64,000 bases of DNA from NCBI GenBank assembly GCA_030584025.1, contig CP129487.1, forward strand, positions 2,604,001 to 2,668,000, in the 5' to 3' direction. Positions 8,208-17,023 of the stretch are shown here, piece by piece. Position numbers and translations under genes: made by a program. The notes below the pieces were generated by a model. The model searched no databases and was not told where the DNA came from. It saw only the letters and a program-made list of their open reading frames with translations. Origin of the DNA: Cyclobacteriaceae bacterium (GTDB lineage Bacteria > Bacteroidota > Bacteroidia > Cytophagales > Cyclobacteriaceae). Each line of letters starts with the position of its first letter. The stretch's first letter is position 1.

Positions 8208-9434
8208 TTGAATAAAAAGAAAATAATCAACGATCCTGTTTACGGATTTATCAAGATTCCGGGTGAGTTGATCTTCGATATCATTGAACATCCCTGGTTT
8301 CAGCGATTGCGGCACGTGAAGCAACTGGGGCTTACCGACTTCGTTTACCCCTCAGCTCAACATACGCGCTTTCAACACGCCTTAGGAGCCCTCCACCTGA
8401 TGGGACGCGTACTCGACAGCCTGCGAAGCAAAGGTATTTCCATCAACGACAAGGAGTATGAAGCATCCTTGATTGCCGTGCTCTTGCATGATATTGGTCA
8501 CGGTCCATTTTCTCATGCGCTTGAAGATTCGTTGCTTACCGGTATCCGACACGAAAGCCTCTCCTACCTGTTCATGCAACAACTGAACAAGCAGTTAAAT
8601 GGTTCGCTCGACCTGGCATTAAAGATTTTCAGAAACGGATATGAACGAAAGTTCTTTCACCAGTTAATTGCCAGCCAGTTGGATATTGACCGACTGGATT
8701 ATTTGATGCGTGATTGCTTTTTCAGTGGAGTACCAGAAGGAACCATTGGTGTTGACCGAATTATTGCCATGCTCACGGTACATGATGATCAACTGGTTGT
8801 GGAGGAGAAAGGCATCTACAGCATTGAAAATTTTTTGAATGCACGGAGACTGATGTATTGGCAGGTGTACTTACACAAGACAACCGTAAGTGCCGAGCGC
8901 ATGGTGGTAAACTTGATTAAGCGAGCCCAACACCTGGTTAAGGCTGGTGAGCATGTGCCTGCCAGTGAAGCTTTGCTTTATTTTTTAAAACACAATGCAA
9001 CGCTGCAGGATTTCAAGGACAAACCCGAAGTACTCAATTATTTCGGCAAACTTGATGATCAGGATATATGGGGTGCTGTTAAATTTTGGTTGAATCACAA
9101 TGACCAGATTCTTTCAACCTTGGCAACCATGCTCTATCAGCGTAACCTCTTCAGGATTATGCTAAGTAGCCAACCCATACAAAAAACATATGTGGATAAG
9201 GTGCGTGAGGAGATTACCAAAACCTACAATACACTTCGATCAGAAACACCTTACTTGTTTTCGCATGGCACCGTGTCGAACGAAGCCTATACAGAAGGAC
9301 AGAAGATTAACATATTGATGAAAAGTGGCGAAGTACTGGATATTGCCCATGCCTCGGATTTACCCAGTATTAAGGCCATCAGTAAAATCGTTAAAAAAAA
9401 CTACCTCTGCTGGCCTAAAAATGTATCTTTGTAA
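8208..9434 (+). CDS. HD superfamily metal-dependent phosphohydrolase
   Basis: This is a 408-residue HD-domain hydrolase of the dGTPase-like family found next to lpxD in many Bacteroidota. Metal ligands are visible as HTRFQHALGALHL, the HD pair in VLLHDIGHGPFSH, and the distal Asp in DIDRLDYLMRD. These enzymes hydrolyse nucleotides or nucleotide signals, and the substrate cannot be deduced. The start is TTG at 8208 (MNKKKIINDPVYGF). An in-frame stop at 8187-8189 limits any extension to six codons, none of them ATG, GTG or TTG. It lies 35 bases before lpxD on the same strand and may be read together with the lipid A genes. Confidence 0.85.
   Translation: MNKKKIINDPVYGFIKIPGELIFDIIEHPWFQRLRHVKQLGLTDFVYPSAQHTRFQHALGALHLMGRVLDSLRSKGISINDKEYEASLIAVLLHDIGHGPFSHALEDSLLTGIRHESLSYLFMQQLNKQLNGSLDLALKIFRNGYERKFFHQLIASQLDIDRLDYLMRDCFFSGVPEGTIGVDRIIAMLTVHDDQLVVEEKGIYSIENFLNARRLMYWQVYLHKTTVSAERMVVNLIKRAQHLVKAGEHVPASEALLYFLKHNATLQDFKDKPEVLNYFGKLDDQDIWGAVKFWLNHNDQILSTLATMLYQRNLFRIMLSSQPIQKTYVDKVREEITKTYNTLRSETPYLFSHGTVSNEAYTEGQKINILMKSGEVLDIAHASDLPSIKAISKIVKKNYLCWPKNVSL
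9424..9431 (+). promoter_or_regulatory. Candidate -7 element upstream of lpxD
   Basis: TATCTTTG fits the Bacteroidota -7 consensus TAnnTTTG and lies 38 bases before the lpxD start, overlapping the last codons of the HD gene. No TTG -33 box is seen at the usual distance, so it is a moderate candidate that would let lpxD be transcribed independently. Confidence 0.4.
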
Positions 9435-9469
9435 ACAGTCAAACCCAACTTTCCTGCAACTAAACACCT

Positions 9470-10528
9470 ATGGAGTTTACCGTTAGTCAGATCGCTGCCA
9501 TGCTTGGCGGAGAAGTTCAGGGAGATGGGAATGCCAAAATTCGCATGCTGGCCAAAATTCAGGATGCGAAGAATGGCCAGATTGCTTTTCTCTCCAATCC
9601 GAAATACGAAAATTTCATTTACACCACACAAGCTACGGCCGTAATCGTTAGTAAAGAGTTCAAGCCACGCAAAGCGATTCAGTCTGCATTGATTTTGGTT
9701 GATAATCCATACAGCAGCTTCACCGTTTTATTGGAAGAGTATCACCGGTTGGTCAGCTTTCAAAAAGCCGGTATTGAAGAGCCCTCCTTCTTAGGCAGTA
9801 ACAGCAGTACAGGCAAAAACATTTATCGCGGAGCATTCTCCTACATTGGCAACAACGTAAAGATTGGCGACAACGTAAAAATTTATCCGCACGTGTATGT
9901 TGGTGACAATTCCGTGATTGGCAACAATGTCATTCTCCATCCGAATGTAAAATTGTATGCAGATACAAAAATCGGCAACAACTGTGTGTTGCATGCAGGT
10001 GCAGTTATCGGAAGCGATGGCTTTGGCTTTGCCCCGCAAGCTGATGGCACATACAAGTCGATACCCCAAATGGGTAACGTCATCATTGAAGACGATGTGG
10101 TGATAGGTGCTAATACAGTAATTGACTGCGCCACTCTTTATGGTGATGCCACCATCATCCGGCAGGGTGTAAAGCTCGACAACCTGATTCAAATCGCGCA
10201 CAACGTTGAAGTAGGCAAGAATACGGTGATGGCAGCCCAGTCGGGCATTTCAGGCTCAACCAAAGTTGGAGAACAATGCGTTATTGCCGGCCAGGTGGGT
10301 ATTGCCGGCCACTTGGTTATTGCAAACAAAACGGGCATTGGCGCACAGGCGGGTATCTCCAAGTCAATTAAGGATGAGGGAGTGAAAATTATTGGCTATC
10401 CGGCATTTGATGTTAAAGAATACTTCAGGTCGTATGCCGTTTTTAAGCGCCTCCCCGACCTTAACGACCGCCTCAGGGAACTGGAAAGGAAAGTTCAAGG
10501 AAGTACGGTAGAGTCTCAATCCGAGTAG
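9470..10528 (+). CDS. lpxD: UDP-3-O-(3-hydroxyacyl)glucosamine N-acyltransferase
   Basis: LpxD adds the second 3-hydroxyacyl chain, on the 2-amine of UDP-3-O-acylglucosamine, in the third step of lipid A synthesis. The N-terminal uridine-binding domain (1 to about 100) is followed by left-handed beta-helix hexapeptide repeats (about 105-320, with repeats such as IGNNVKIGDNVKIYPH). The catalytic histidine is His244 in IQIAHNVEVGKN. A C-terminal helix ends the protein. The 352 residues are typical. It is followed by lpxC/fabZ and lpxA on the same strand, with its own gap of 107 bases before lpxC that contains a good promoter. Confidence 0.95.
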   Translation: MEFTVSQIAAMLGGEVQGDGNAKIRMLAKIQDAKNGQIAFLSNPKYENFIYTTQATAVIVSKEFKPRKAIQSALILVDNPYSSFTVLLEEYHRLVSFQKAGIEEPSFLGSNSSTGKNIYRGAFSYIGNNVKIGDNVKIYPHVYVGDNSVIGNNVILHPNVKLYADTKIGNNCVLHAGAVIGSDGFGFAPQADGTYKSIPQMGNVIIEDDVVIGANTVIDCATLYGDATIIRQGVKLDNLIQIAHNVEVGKNTVMAAQSGISGSTKVGEQCVIAGQVGIAGHLVIANKTGIGAQAGISKSIKDEGVKIIGYPAFDVKEYFRSYAVFKRLPDLNDRLRELERKVQGSTVESQSE

Positions 10529-10583
10529 AAATCAACTCCCTATAACGTTGTAATCAGGCCAAAAAGGCCCTTTTCATCAGGGT

Positions 10584-10615
10584 TTGGATTATCCCCCTAT
10601 TCGGGGTTAAATTTG
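10584..10615 (+). promoter_or_regulatory. Promoter of lpxC/fabZ-lpxA
   Basis: TTG at 10584-10586 and TAAATTTG at 10608-10615 are separated by 21 bases, matching the Bacteroidota -33/-7 pattern (TTG, about 19-21 bases, TAnnTTTG). A transcript would start near 10622, leaving a leader of roughly 14 bases before the lpxC ATG. The 14-base run around the -7 box (GGGGTTAAATTTGC, 10603-10616) recurs exactly upstream of the lipoprotein gene at 13674. Confidence 0.62.
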
Positions 10616-10635
10616 CCATCTTTTTACGGGTAAAC

Positions 10636-12033
10636 ATGCTGAATATCAAACAACAGACGATTCAAAAATCGGTATCCCTATCGGGTGTGGGGCTGCATAC
10701 GGGTGCCAAAACAAATATGACCTTTGTGCCGGCCAAGCCGAACCATGGAATAAAATTTCAACGGGTAGATCTTCCCGGATCACCGATTATCGATGCGGAT
10801 TGCGACAACGTAGTAGATGTATCGCGCGGAACAACCATTGAACAAAGCGGTGCTCGCGTAAGTACGATCGAACATACCCTTGCAGCCTTAGTCGGACTGG
10901 AAATTGACAATGTGCTGATCCAGCTTGACGGACCTGAGTGCCCGATCATGGATGGAAGTTCCATCGAGTTTGTGGAGACGTTAAAATCGGTTGGCACCGA
11001 AGAACAAAATGCTCTACGCGATTTCTTTGAAGTGCAGGAACCGATATTCTACCGCGAAATTCCACGCAACGTAGAGATTGCCGCGCTGCCCTTAGATGAT
11101 TATCGCGTAACGGTAATGATCGACTATAACTCTCCTGTATTGGGAAGTCAGCATGCCTCGATTACCGACATTCGCCAGTTTGAAAAAGAAATTGCCTCCT
11201 GCCGTACCTTTTGCTTTTTGCACGAGCTGGAGATGTTATACAAGAACAATCTGATTCGTGGTGGCGACTTAAATAACGCTATCGTTATTGTTGATCGAGT
11301 GGTGCGTGAAGATGAGTTGGACAACATTGCCAAGATGCTCGGTAAACCAAAAGTTGCCGTTAAGCATGAAGGCATTTTGAATAATATTGAACTTCGCTAT
11401 AAAAACGAACCCGCCCGGCATAAGCTGCTTGACATCGTTGGTGACCTGGCGCTTGCCGGCAGACCGTTAAAAGCACAGGTGCTGGCTGCGCGTCCCGGGC
11501 ACGCAGCCAACGTGGCCTTCGCCAAGAAGTTGAAGAAAGCCATGGCCGAAGCCGACAAGAAAGGAAGACCAAAGTATAACCCAAGTCTTCCTCCGGTAAT
11601 GGACATCAATAAAATCAAACAAACCTTACCGCATCGTTACCCTTTCCTGCTCATCGATAAAATCATTTACCTCGATACCGAAAGCGTAGCAGGTGTAAAG
11701 AATGTTACTGCCAACGAACCCTTTTTCCAGGGACACTTTCCCGGAAATCCGGTGATGCCCGGTGTGTTGCAAGTGGAAGCCATGGCACAGATTGGTGGCA
11801 TATTGGTTATGAATACAGTGCCTGATCCGGAAAATTACTGGACGTACTTTTTAGGTATAGAAAATTTCAGATTCAGAAAGATGGTGTTGCCGGGCGATAC
11901 GCTGGTGATTCAGTGCGACCTGTTGGCACCGATTAAACGTGGTATTGCTAAAATGTACGGCCGTGCATTTGTGGGCAATACATTAGTTTGTGAAGGAACC
12001 ATGACGGCCAGTATCGTACGCAAAGACTCATGA
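10636..12033 (+). CDS. lpxC: Bifunctional LpxC deacetylase / FabZ dehydratase fusion
   Basis: The N-terminal part (about 1-300) is UDP-3-O-acyl-N-acetylglucosamine deacetylase, the committed step of lipid A synthesis. Zinc ligands are His80 in TIEHTLAAL, the HKLLDIVGDLAL segment with His and Asp, and the catalytic histidine in AARPGHAANVAF. The C-terminal part (from about 316, DINKIKQTLPHRYPF) is 3-hydroxyacyl-ACP dehydratase FabZ, with His367 in FQGHFPG and Glu381 in LQVEAMAQ. The fusion is characteristic of Bacteroidota and places the enzyme for unsaturated fatty acid flux beside the one for lipid A. The stop overlaps the lpxA start by four bases (ATGA), which suggests coupled translation. 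Confidence 0.96.
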   Translation: MLNIKQQTIQKSVSLSGVGLHTGAKTNMTFVPAKPNHGIKFQRVDLPGSPIIDADCDNVVDVSRGTTIEQSGARVSTIEHTLAALVGLEIDNVLIQLDGPECPIMDGSSIEFVETLKSVGTEEQNALRDFFEVQEPIFYREIPRNVEIAALPLDDYRVTVMIDYNSPVLGSQHASITDIRQFEKEIASCRTFCFLHELEMLYKNNLIRGGDLNNAIVIVDRVVREDELDNIAKMLGKPKVAVKHEGILNNIELRYKNEPARHKLLDIVGDLALAGRPLKAQVLAARPGHAANVAFAKKLKKAMAEADKKGRPKYNPSLPPVMDINKIKQTLPHRYPFLLIDKIIYLDTESVAGVKNVTANEPFFQGHFPGNPVMPGVLQVEAMAQIGGILVMNTVPDPENYWTYFLGIENFRFRKMVLPGDTLVIQCDLLAPIKRGIAKMYGRAFVGNTLVCEGTMTASIVRKDS

Positions 12034-12818
12034 GTTACCATCCCCTAGCCAACGTACATCCCGATGCCAAAATAGGCAAGGATGTGACCATTGAACCTTT
12101 TGCCACCATTGCCGCTGATGTGGTTATTGATGATGGCAGTTGGATTGGTCCAAACGCAGTAATCTTTGATGGCGCCCGTATTGGAAAAAATGTAAAGGTT
12201 TATCCGGGTGCTTCCATTTCGGCCATCCCACAAGACTTGAAGTTTGCGGGGGAAAAAACCGAAACCTTCATTGGTGATAACACGGTGATCCGCGAATGCG
12301 TAACCATCAGCCGTGGCACGCATGATAAATTCAAAACCGTTATTGGTAAGAATTGCCTGTTGATGGCGTATGTGCATGTAGCCCATGATTGCATCATTGG
12401 CAACAATTGCATATTGGTTAATACGGTTCAGGTGGCCGGGCATGTTACCATTGACGATTGGGCGATTATTGGTGGCGCAAGTGCCTTGCACCAGTTTGTT
12501 AAAGTGGGTGCGCATGTAATGATTTCAGGTGGATCATTGGTACGCAAAGATGTACCACCATACACTAAAGCTGCACGTGAACCTTTGGCGTATGCAGGAA
12601 TAAATTCTGTTGGTTTAAGACGCAGGGGATTCTCGTCTGAAAAGATTGGTGAGATACAGGAGATTTACCGATACATTTTCATGAAGGGCATCAACAACAC
12701 CAAAGCACTTGACATGATTGCTGAATCAGTTCCACAAAGTGAAGAACGGGATTACATCATCAACTTCATCCGATCTTCCGAGCGTGGCATCATGAAAGGT
12801 TATGGATTGGGGGACTGA
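12030..12818 (+). CDS. lpxA: Acyl-ACP--UDP-N-acetylglucosamine O-acyltransferase
   Basis: LpxA performs the first acylation of lipid A synthesis, on the 3-OH of UDP-GlcNAc. The protein is a left-handed beta-helix made of hexapeptide repeats over about residues 1-185, followed by a helical C-terminal domain (from RRRGFSSEKIGEIQEIYRYI). The catalytic histidine is His119 in YVHVAHDCIIGN. The length of 262 residues is standard. The gene starts inside the lpxC stop codon (ATGA overlap), so it is translated with lpxC/fabZ, and the three consecutive lpx genes supply steps 1 to 3 of the pathway. Confidence 0.96.
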   Translation: MSYHPLANVHPDAKIGKDVTIEPFATIAADVVIDDGSWIGPNAVIFDGARIGKNVKVYPGASISAIPQDLKFAGEKTETFIGDNTVIRECVTISRGTHDKFKTVIGKNCLLMAYVHVAHDCIIGNNCILVNTVQVAGHVTIDDWAIIGGASALHQFVKVGAHVMISGGSLVRKDVPPYTKAAREPLAYAGINSVGLRRRGFSSEKIGEIQEIYRYIFMKGINNTKALDMIAESVPQSEERDYIINFIRSSERGIMKGYGLGD

Positions 12819-12820
12819 AA

Positions 12821-12876
12821 GGCAGTAAGCGGTAGGCAAATTGCCTATTGATGATTGCCCACTATCTACTCTAATA
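12821..12876. repeat. Decayed heptamer repeat with a palindrome
   Basis: The gap after lpxA reads GGCAGTAAGCGGTAGGCAAA followed by TTGCCTATTG and CCCACTATCTACT. TAGGCAA and TTGCCTA form a palindrome around one central base. The units resemble the GGCAGTA heptamer repeats scattered through Bacteroidota genomes, and a related copy occurs at 36009-36045. No gene is visible here. Confidence 0.5.
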
Positions 12877-12883
12877 AAATCAC

Positions 12884-13546
12884 ATGAGTAAACTTTCCAT
12901 CTCCCCTAACAATCTAAGCAAACGCTACAACCGCGAGTGGATATTCCGTAACCTGAGCTATACATTCGAGCAAGGCAAAACCTACGCCATCACCGGACCG
13001 AATGGTTCGGGAAAATCAACGTTGCTTCAGGTACTGTGGGGGCAACTGCCCATGAGTGAAGGTACGCTCACCTACTCGCTTGATGGGCAACCGATAGAAT
13101 CAGATGCCATCTTTAAATTGGTAAGCATAGCCACACCATACATGGAGTTGATTGATGAGTTTACGTTGAACGAACAGGTGGCCTTTCACTTTAAATCAAG
13201 ACCCGTATTAAACAACTATTCTCATTCCGAAATTATTAGCCGCATGTACCTGGAACAGGCTGGAGATAAATACATCTCCAACTTCTCCTCAGGGATGAAA
13301 CAACGTCTGAAACTTGGCCTTGCCTTTTTTACCGATACCCCTGCCTTGTTTCTGGATGAACCGGGTACCAATCTCGACCGGCAGGCATTTACATGGTACC
13401 TCGAAAATCTGGAGCAGGCGTGTGCAAACCGCCTGGTTTTTATAGCCTCCAACCAACCAGAAGAGTACCCGAAAGGGGCTGAAATAATCAATTTGAGTGA
13501 CTATAAAGTCAATACGACCGAAAAGGCGGTTACAACCCCACAATAA
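12884..13546 (+). CDS. ABC transporter ATP-binding protein, solitary
   Basis: This is a 220-residue ATPase subunit. Walker A GPNGSGKST is at 38-46, the signature appears as SSGMKQRLKLGL, and Walker B as ALFLDEPGTNLD. The signature has Ser-Ser-Gly-Met in place of Ser-Gly-Gly-Gln, as in the CcmA and antibiotic-export branch. No membrane subunit is adjacent, since the next genes are a lipoprotein and mutS2, so it must pair with a permease encoded elsewhere. Its position directly after lpxA is common in this phylum, which hints at a link with the envelope, but the substrate is unknown. Confidence 0.82.
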   Translation: MSKLSISPNNLSKRYNREWIFRNLSYTFEQGKTYAITGPNGSGKSTLLQVLWGQLPMSEGTLTYSLDGQPIESDAIFKLVSIATPYMELIDEFTLNEQVAFHFKSRPVLNNYSHSEIISRMYLEQAGDKYISNFSSGMKQRLKLGLAFFTDTPALFLDEPGTNLDRQAFTWYLENLEQACANRLVFIASNQPEEYPKGAEIINLSDYKVNTTEKAVTTPQ

Positions 13547-13597
13547 AACCGATAAAACCCTGTTTATCCCTTATGCTTTTTAAAGCATAATTGGGGT

Positions 13598-13605
13598 TAA
13601 ATTTG
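13598..13605 (+). promoter_or_regulatory. Candidate -7 element for the lipoprotein gene
   Basis: TAAATTTG matches TAnnTTTG and sits in GGGGTTAAATTTGC, identical over 14 bases to the lpxC promoter region. It lies 68 bases before the start of the lipoprotein gene. Just upstream, ATGCTTT and AAAGCAT (13573-13588) form a near-perfect palindrome that could be an operator or the terminator of the ABC gene. Confidence 0.45.
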
Positions 13606-13673
13606 CAAATCCGGCCTTTTGGTTTGATTTTGTGGGTCAGAAAAATGAAATTCGTAATTCTAAACTATAAGCA

Positions 13674-14156
13674 ATGATAAAAGTAGTGTCCCGATTAGCG
13701 TCTTTAATGATTGTGGCTGGCGCATTGGTGTTCCTTAGTAATTGTGGTGGGGATGATCCAAAGGATCCGGCACAAAAAGTTCAGCTGGAGAAGCTCTCAA
13801 CAACGTGGAATATCGTAAGCGCCACCCTTGATGGTACAACCCGAACCGCTGACTTTACAGGATTTACACTTACTATTAGTGGAACATTCAATTCAAATGA
13901 CCCGGATGGACCTTACAATTATTCAGTGAGTGGAACCCGTCCAACTCCGAGCCCTTGGCCAGCTAGTGGACAGTGGGAATTTGCAGTTCTTGGAACAGGT
14001 GATACAGGAACACTTTTGAGAAGCGATGGTGTTGATGTCACTTATTCGATCTCATCAAATAATCAACTAACCCTTTCTTTTGCGTGTGTAGAATGTGATT
14101 ATGCAGGAAGTCGAGTGGAAGAAGTAATTGGTGACTGGGTTTTTGTGTTAGATTAA
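13674..14156 (+). CDS. Small lipoprotein, lipocalin-like
   Basis: A lipoprotein signal peptide ends in LSNC with Cys24, followed by GGDDPKDP, a Gly/Asp-rich start like the Bacteroidota surface-export signal of lipoproteins. The mature part begins LEKLSTTWNIVSATLDGTTR, a pattern shared with lipocalin-like small lipoproteins of this phylum, and the rest is short beta-strand segments. Two cysteines (CVEC) near residue 137 could form a disulphide. It is probably a monocistronic gene ended by the hairpin at 14180-14205. Function is unknown. Confidence 0.75.
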   Translation: MIKVVSRLASLMIVAGALVFLSNCGGDDPKDPAQKVQLEKLSTTWNIVSATLDGTTRTADFTGFTLTISGTFNSNDPDGPYNYSVSGTRPTPSPWPASGQWEFAVLGTGDTGTLLRSDGVDVTYSISSNNQLTLSFACVECDYAGSRVEEVIGDWVFVLD

Positions 14157-14179
14157 AAAATGCTCAACATAAAAAGAAT

Positions 14180-14205
14180 AATAAGGCTCCACTCGGAGCC
14201 TTATT
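14180..14205. terminator. Bidirectional rho-independent terminator
   Basis: AATAAGGCTCC (14180-14190), loop ACTC, and GGAGCCTTATT (14195-14205) form an 11-bp perfect stem between two convergent genes. A-rich sequence on the left and T-rich on the right provide the tail in both directions, so it can end both the lipoprotein transcript and mutS2, whose stop codon overlaps the stem. Confidence 0.8.
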
Positions 14206-16574
14206 CATTTTAGCACCACCACCGTAATCCCATCCCCGCCCCGTTCCACATGCTCATCGGCAAAGGATGCCACCTGTTTGTATTGCTTCAGGTAATCGCG
14301 TATCACTTTGCGCAACACGCCTTCACCTTTTCCATGCAGGATTTTTACTTCGCCTTGCGCCAGTAAAACAGAGGTGTCCAAAAAAGCTTCCAACAAAGGA
14401 AGTACTTCATCAACCCGCTTACCGCGCACATCCAATTCAGACGAGTAGCCGGCTCGCTTTTCATGCAGACTAAGACCAATGGAACGCAACTTTTTTTCTA
14501 CAGCCTTATCCGAACTGTTTTGATCCGCTCGTTCAAGTTTTGTTAACGCTACATTGGTTTTCAATTCGCCTAATTGAACCATAGCCGACTTTCCCTTCAC
14601 CGAAAGTACCACACCACTTCCCTCTTGCCCGATTATGCGTACCCGATCACCGATTTTAAGCTCAACAGGTACTGTTGGTTTCTTCGGAACAACAGGGCCT
14701 GTAACTTTTTGCGAAATCTCCTTTAACTTCTCCCGCACTTTTTTGGTCTCGGTTTTTTGCGCCTGGTTCTCCCGGATGTGCCGGATGGTCTTTTCTATTT
14801 CACGGTTGGTTTGTGCCAGCAACTGTTGCGCCTCTTCTTTGGCTTTCGCCAGAATTACCTTCTTCTTCTCTTCCAGCTCACCGGATAACGTTTCATACTT
14901 TTTCAGCAACACGTTCAGTTCTTTATTCTTTTGCTCCAGTGACGCTGATTTTTTCATCAGCGCATTGCGCTCCTTTTCCAGGTCGCGCACCAAGGTTTCA
15001 AAGCCCACCAAATCACTACCAGCCAGTTCACGTGCGCTATTCAATACCTCGTTTGGCAAACCTGTTTTCTGTGCAATCTCCAGGGCAAAAGAACTTCCGG
15101 GTTTACCAATGTCGAGCAAATACATGGGCACCAGGTTCTTTTCATCGAAGCGCATGGCTGCGTTGCGGATGCCCGGGGTTTGTCCGGCAAATAATTTCAA
15201 ATTATAGTAATGCGTAGTAGCCACACCCCACACATTCTTTTGCAGCAACTGCTGTAAAATAGATTGTGCAATGGCACCACCAAAGTTCGGATCGGTGCCG
15301 GATCCCAATTCATCCAGCAACACCAGTGAACGCGCATTGCCCGAACGAATAAACTGCGCCATATTTTTCAGGTGGCTGCTGTAGGTACTTAAATCGTTTT
15401 CAATTGATTGCTGATCGCCAATGTCTACAAAGATCTGCTCAAAAATTCCAGCTGTTGAATCAGGCGACATCGGAACAAGAAGGCCACACTGCAACATGTA
15501 TTGCAACAAGCCCACGGTTTTCAGGCAAACTGATTTACCTCCCGCATTTGGTCCCGATACCAACAGAAACCGGTCGGCTTCGCTCAGGTTGATTTCCAAC
15601 GGAATCAATTCGCGCTTACCTTTCAAACTCAGCTGTAACAACGGATGCCGGGCTCTCATCCACTTCAATGCCGGAACAGGTTGAACGATTGGCATATTGG
15701 CTTGTAACTCCTGAGCCATTCGCGCCTTGGCACGAATAAAATCAACCTGCCCTAAAAAGTTATAGGCCTGTACCAGTTGATCTAATTCTGCCCGCAAAAC
15801 GGTTGTTAATTCTTTCAGCAAACGAATCACTTCACGCTTCTCGGCATGTTCCAGGTCGCGCATTTCATTATTCGCCTCAAGCGCTTCCGCGGGTTCCATA
15901 AAAACGGTTTGCCCGGTTGCTGACTCATCGTGAATAAATCCTTTTACCCTTCGCTTGTGTTCTGCCAAAATCGGAATCACCAAGCGTCCACCACGAATGG
16001 TGGGTAGCGCCCCTTCCGGTATCCATTGCTCCTGTATCGCATGCCGGTAAACCTGATCGATGATTTTGCGCAGCCTGCTTTGTTCTTCACGAATTTTTCT
16101 GCGTATGCGGCCTAACTCAGTACTGGCCGAATCGCGAACCTGTGCATGGTCATCAATTATGCTCAGTATCTGTTTAACAAGTTGCGCGGAAATACCTACA
16201 GGCTCCGAAAGTCTGAAAAGTGTTGGGCACAACGCCTGGTTCTTTACAAAATAATCCCGGCAGGAAATAATGGTTTGCAACGACCAGGCTATCTTTAAAA
16301 AATCAGACTCATCAATGTAATTTCCTTCCAATGCAATGCGGCTGAGTAAATCCGTAGGATCAAAAAAATGGTTGGATGGAAACGTATCACCCCGCTCGAA
16401 AATCTGTTTGAACTCGGTGGTCTGTTGAAGCCATTCCAAAACCCGTGTGGGTTCATTTAAAAAGATCATTCTATCCACCTCGGCAGTACCGAGTGTAGAA
16501 AGGCAATGCGTTTTTAACCGGGTACGGATTTGATCGAAACCGATCTTTACTTCAACATCACTCTGACTGAACAT
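14205..16574 (-). CDS. mutS2: MutS2 ATPase with C-terminal Smr domain
   Basis: MutS2 lacks the mismatch-binding domain of MutS and acts in recombination control or, in Bacillus, in splitting collided ribosomes. The core ATPase shows Walker A in LVSGPNAGGKSV (about residue 338) and Walker B LVLLDELGSGTDP (about 420). A long charged coiled coil follows (about 515-620), then a KOW-like segment IGDRVRIIGQEGSG. The Smr domain is at about 715-789, with ELDVRGKRVDEV and HGKGEGVLR, the segments associated with nuclease activity. The 789 residues are typical. Its start overlaps the DUF4296 gene by 17 bases, a common pairing in this phylum. Confidence 0.94.
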   Translation of the reverse strand: MFSQSDVEVKIGFDQIRTRLKTHCLSTLGTAEVDRMIFLNEPTRVLEWLQQTTEFKQIFERGDTFPSNHFFDPTDLLSRIALEGNYIDESDFLKIAWSLQTIISCRDYFVKNQALCPTLFRLSEPVGISAQLVKQILSIIDDHAQVRDSASTELGRIRRKIREEQSRLRKIIDQVYRHAIQEQWIPEGALPTIRGGRLVIPILAEHKRRVKGFIHDESATGQTVFMEPAEALEANNEMRDLEHAEKREVIRLLKELTTVLRAELDQLVQAYNFLGQVDFIRAKARMAQELQANMPIVQPVPALKWMRARHPLLQLSLKGKRELIPLEINLSEADRFLLVSGPNAGGKSVCLKTVGLLQYMLQCGLLVPMSPDSTAGIFEQIFVDIGDQQSIENDLSTYSSHLKNMAQFIRSGNARSLVLLDELGSGTDPNFGGAIAQSILQQLLQKNVWGVATTHYYNLKLFAGQTPGIRNAAMRFDEKNLVPMYLLDIGKPGSSFALEIAQKTGLPNEVLNSARELAGSDLVGFETLVRDLEKERNALMKKSASLEQKNKELNVLLKKYETLSGELEEKKKVILAKAKEEAQQLLAQTNREIEKTIRHIRENQAQKTETKKVREKLKEISQKVTGPVVPKKPTVPVELKIGDRVRIIGQEGSGVVLSVKGKSAMVQLGELKTNVALTKLERADQNSSDKAVEKKLRSIGLSLHEKRAGYSSELDVRGKRVDEVLPLLEAFLDTSVLLAQGEVKILHGKGEGVLRKVIRDYLKQYKQVASFADEHVERGGDGITVVVLK

Positions 16575-16974
16575 TTTTAGGAATCTCGTGTGGCCTTCCC
16601 TGCTCTTCCAGGCCGAGGGAATCTACCAATGCGGTGTAAATATATTCCAATTGTTTGGGGTGAGCCATGTAGTACTGCATGGAAACCCTGAAAAGGGAAT
16701 CTGACACTCCAGCCTGTTCATAAACCTTGCTTTTTACATAAGGCAGCAACTTTCCCATGGAATCGTAGGGTATTGCCACCTGGTTTAGCCGCTCTTCTGA
16801 CAGGTACATATGACGCAACACCTCCACCATTTGTGGTTCAGTTAGAATACCGTCTGGCCGCTTGTCGTCCTTACAGCTTAAAAGCATGGGTACAACCAAA
16901 AGCCACATCGGGATGTGTGTCCATTTAAAGCAAAATTTGGCCTGACGTATGAGCATGACGGGCAAAGTAGTCAC
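16558..16974 (-). CDS. DUF4296 domain lipoprotein
   Basis: The protein has 138 residues. A hydrophobic segment ends in LLSC, a lipobox with Cys34. The region GILTEPQMVEVLRHMYLSEERLNQ and the tail YYMAHPKQLEYIYTALVDSL match the Bacteroidota DUF4296 family, whose function is not known. The N-terminus before the hydrophobic segment is unusually long (about 20 residues), so the true start may be the internal Met at residue 8 or 23. It overlaps mutS2 by 17 bases and is probably co-transcribed with it. It diverges from the DUF58 gene at 17024. Confidence 0.78.
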   Translation of the reverse strand: MTTLPVMLIRQAKFCFKWTHIPMWLLVVPMLLSCKDDKRPDGILTEPQMVEVLRHMYLSEERLNQVAIPYDSMGKLLPYVKSKVYEQAGVSDSLFRVSMQYYMAHPKQLEYIYTALVDSLGLEEQGRPHEIPKNVQSE

Positions 16975-17023
16975 ATTTAGCTATTTTTGAAACTCAAAAA
17001 TCGCACCAGCGTAACCCTTAAAC

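Noticed and set aside
15404..15684. Plus-strand frames opposite mutS2
   Set aside because: They are antisense to well-supported ATPase motifs of mutS2.
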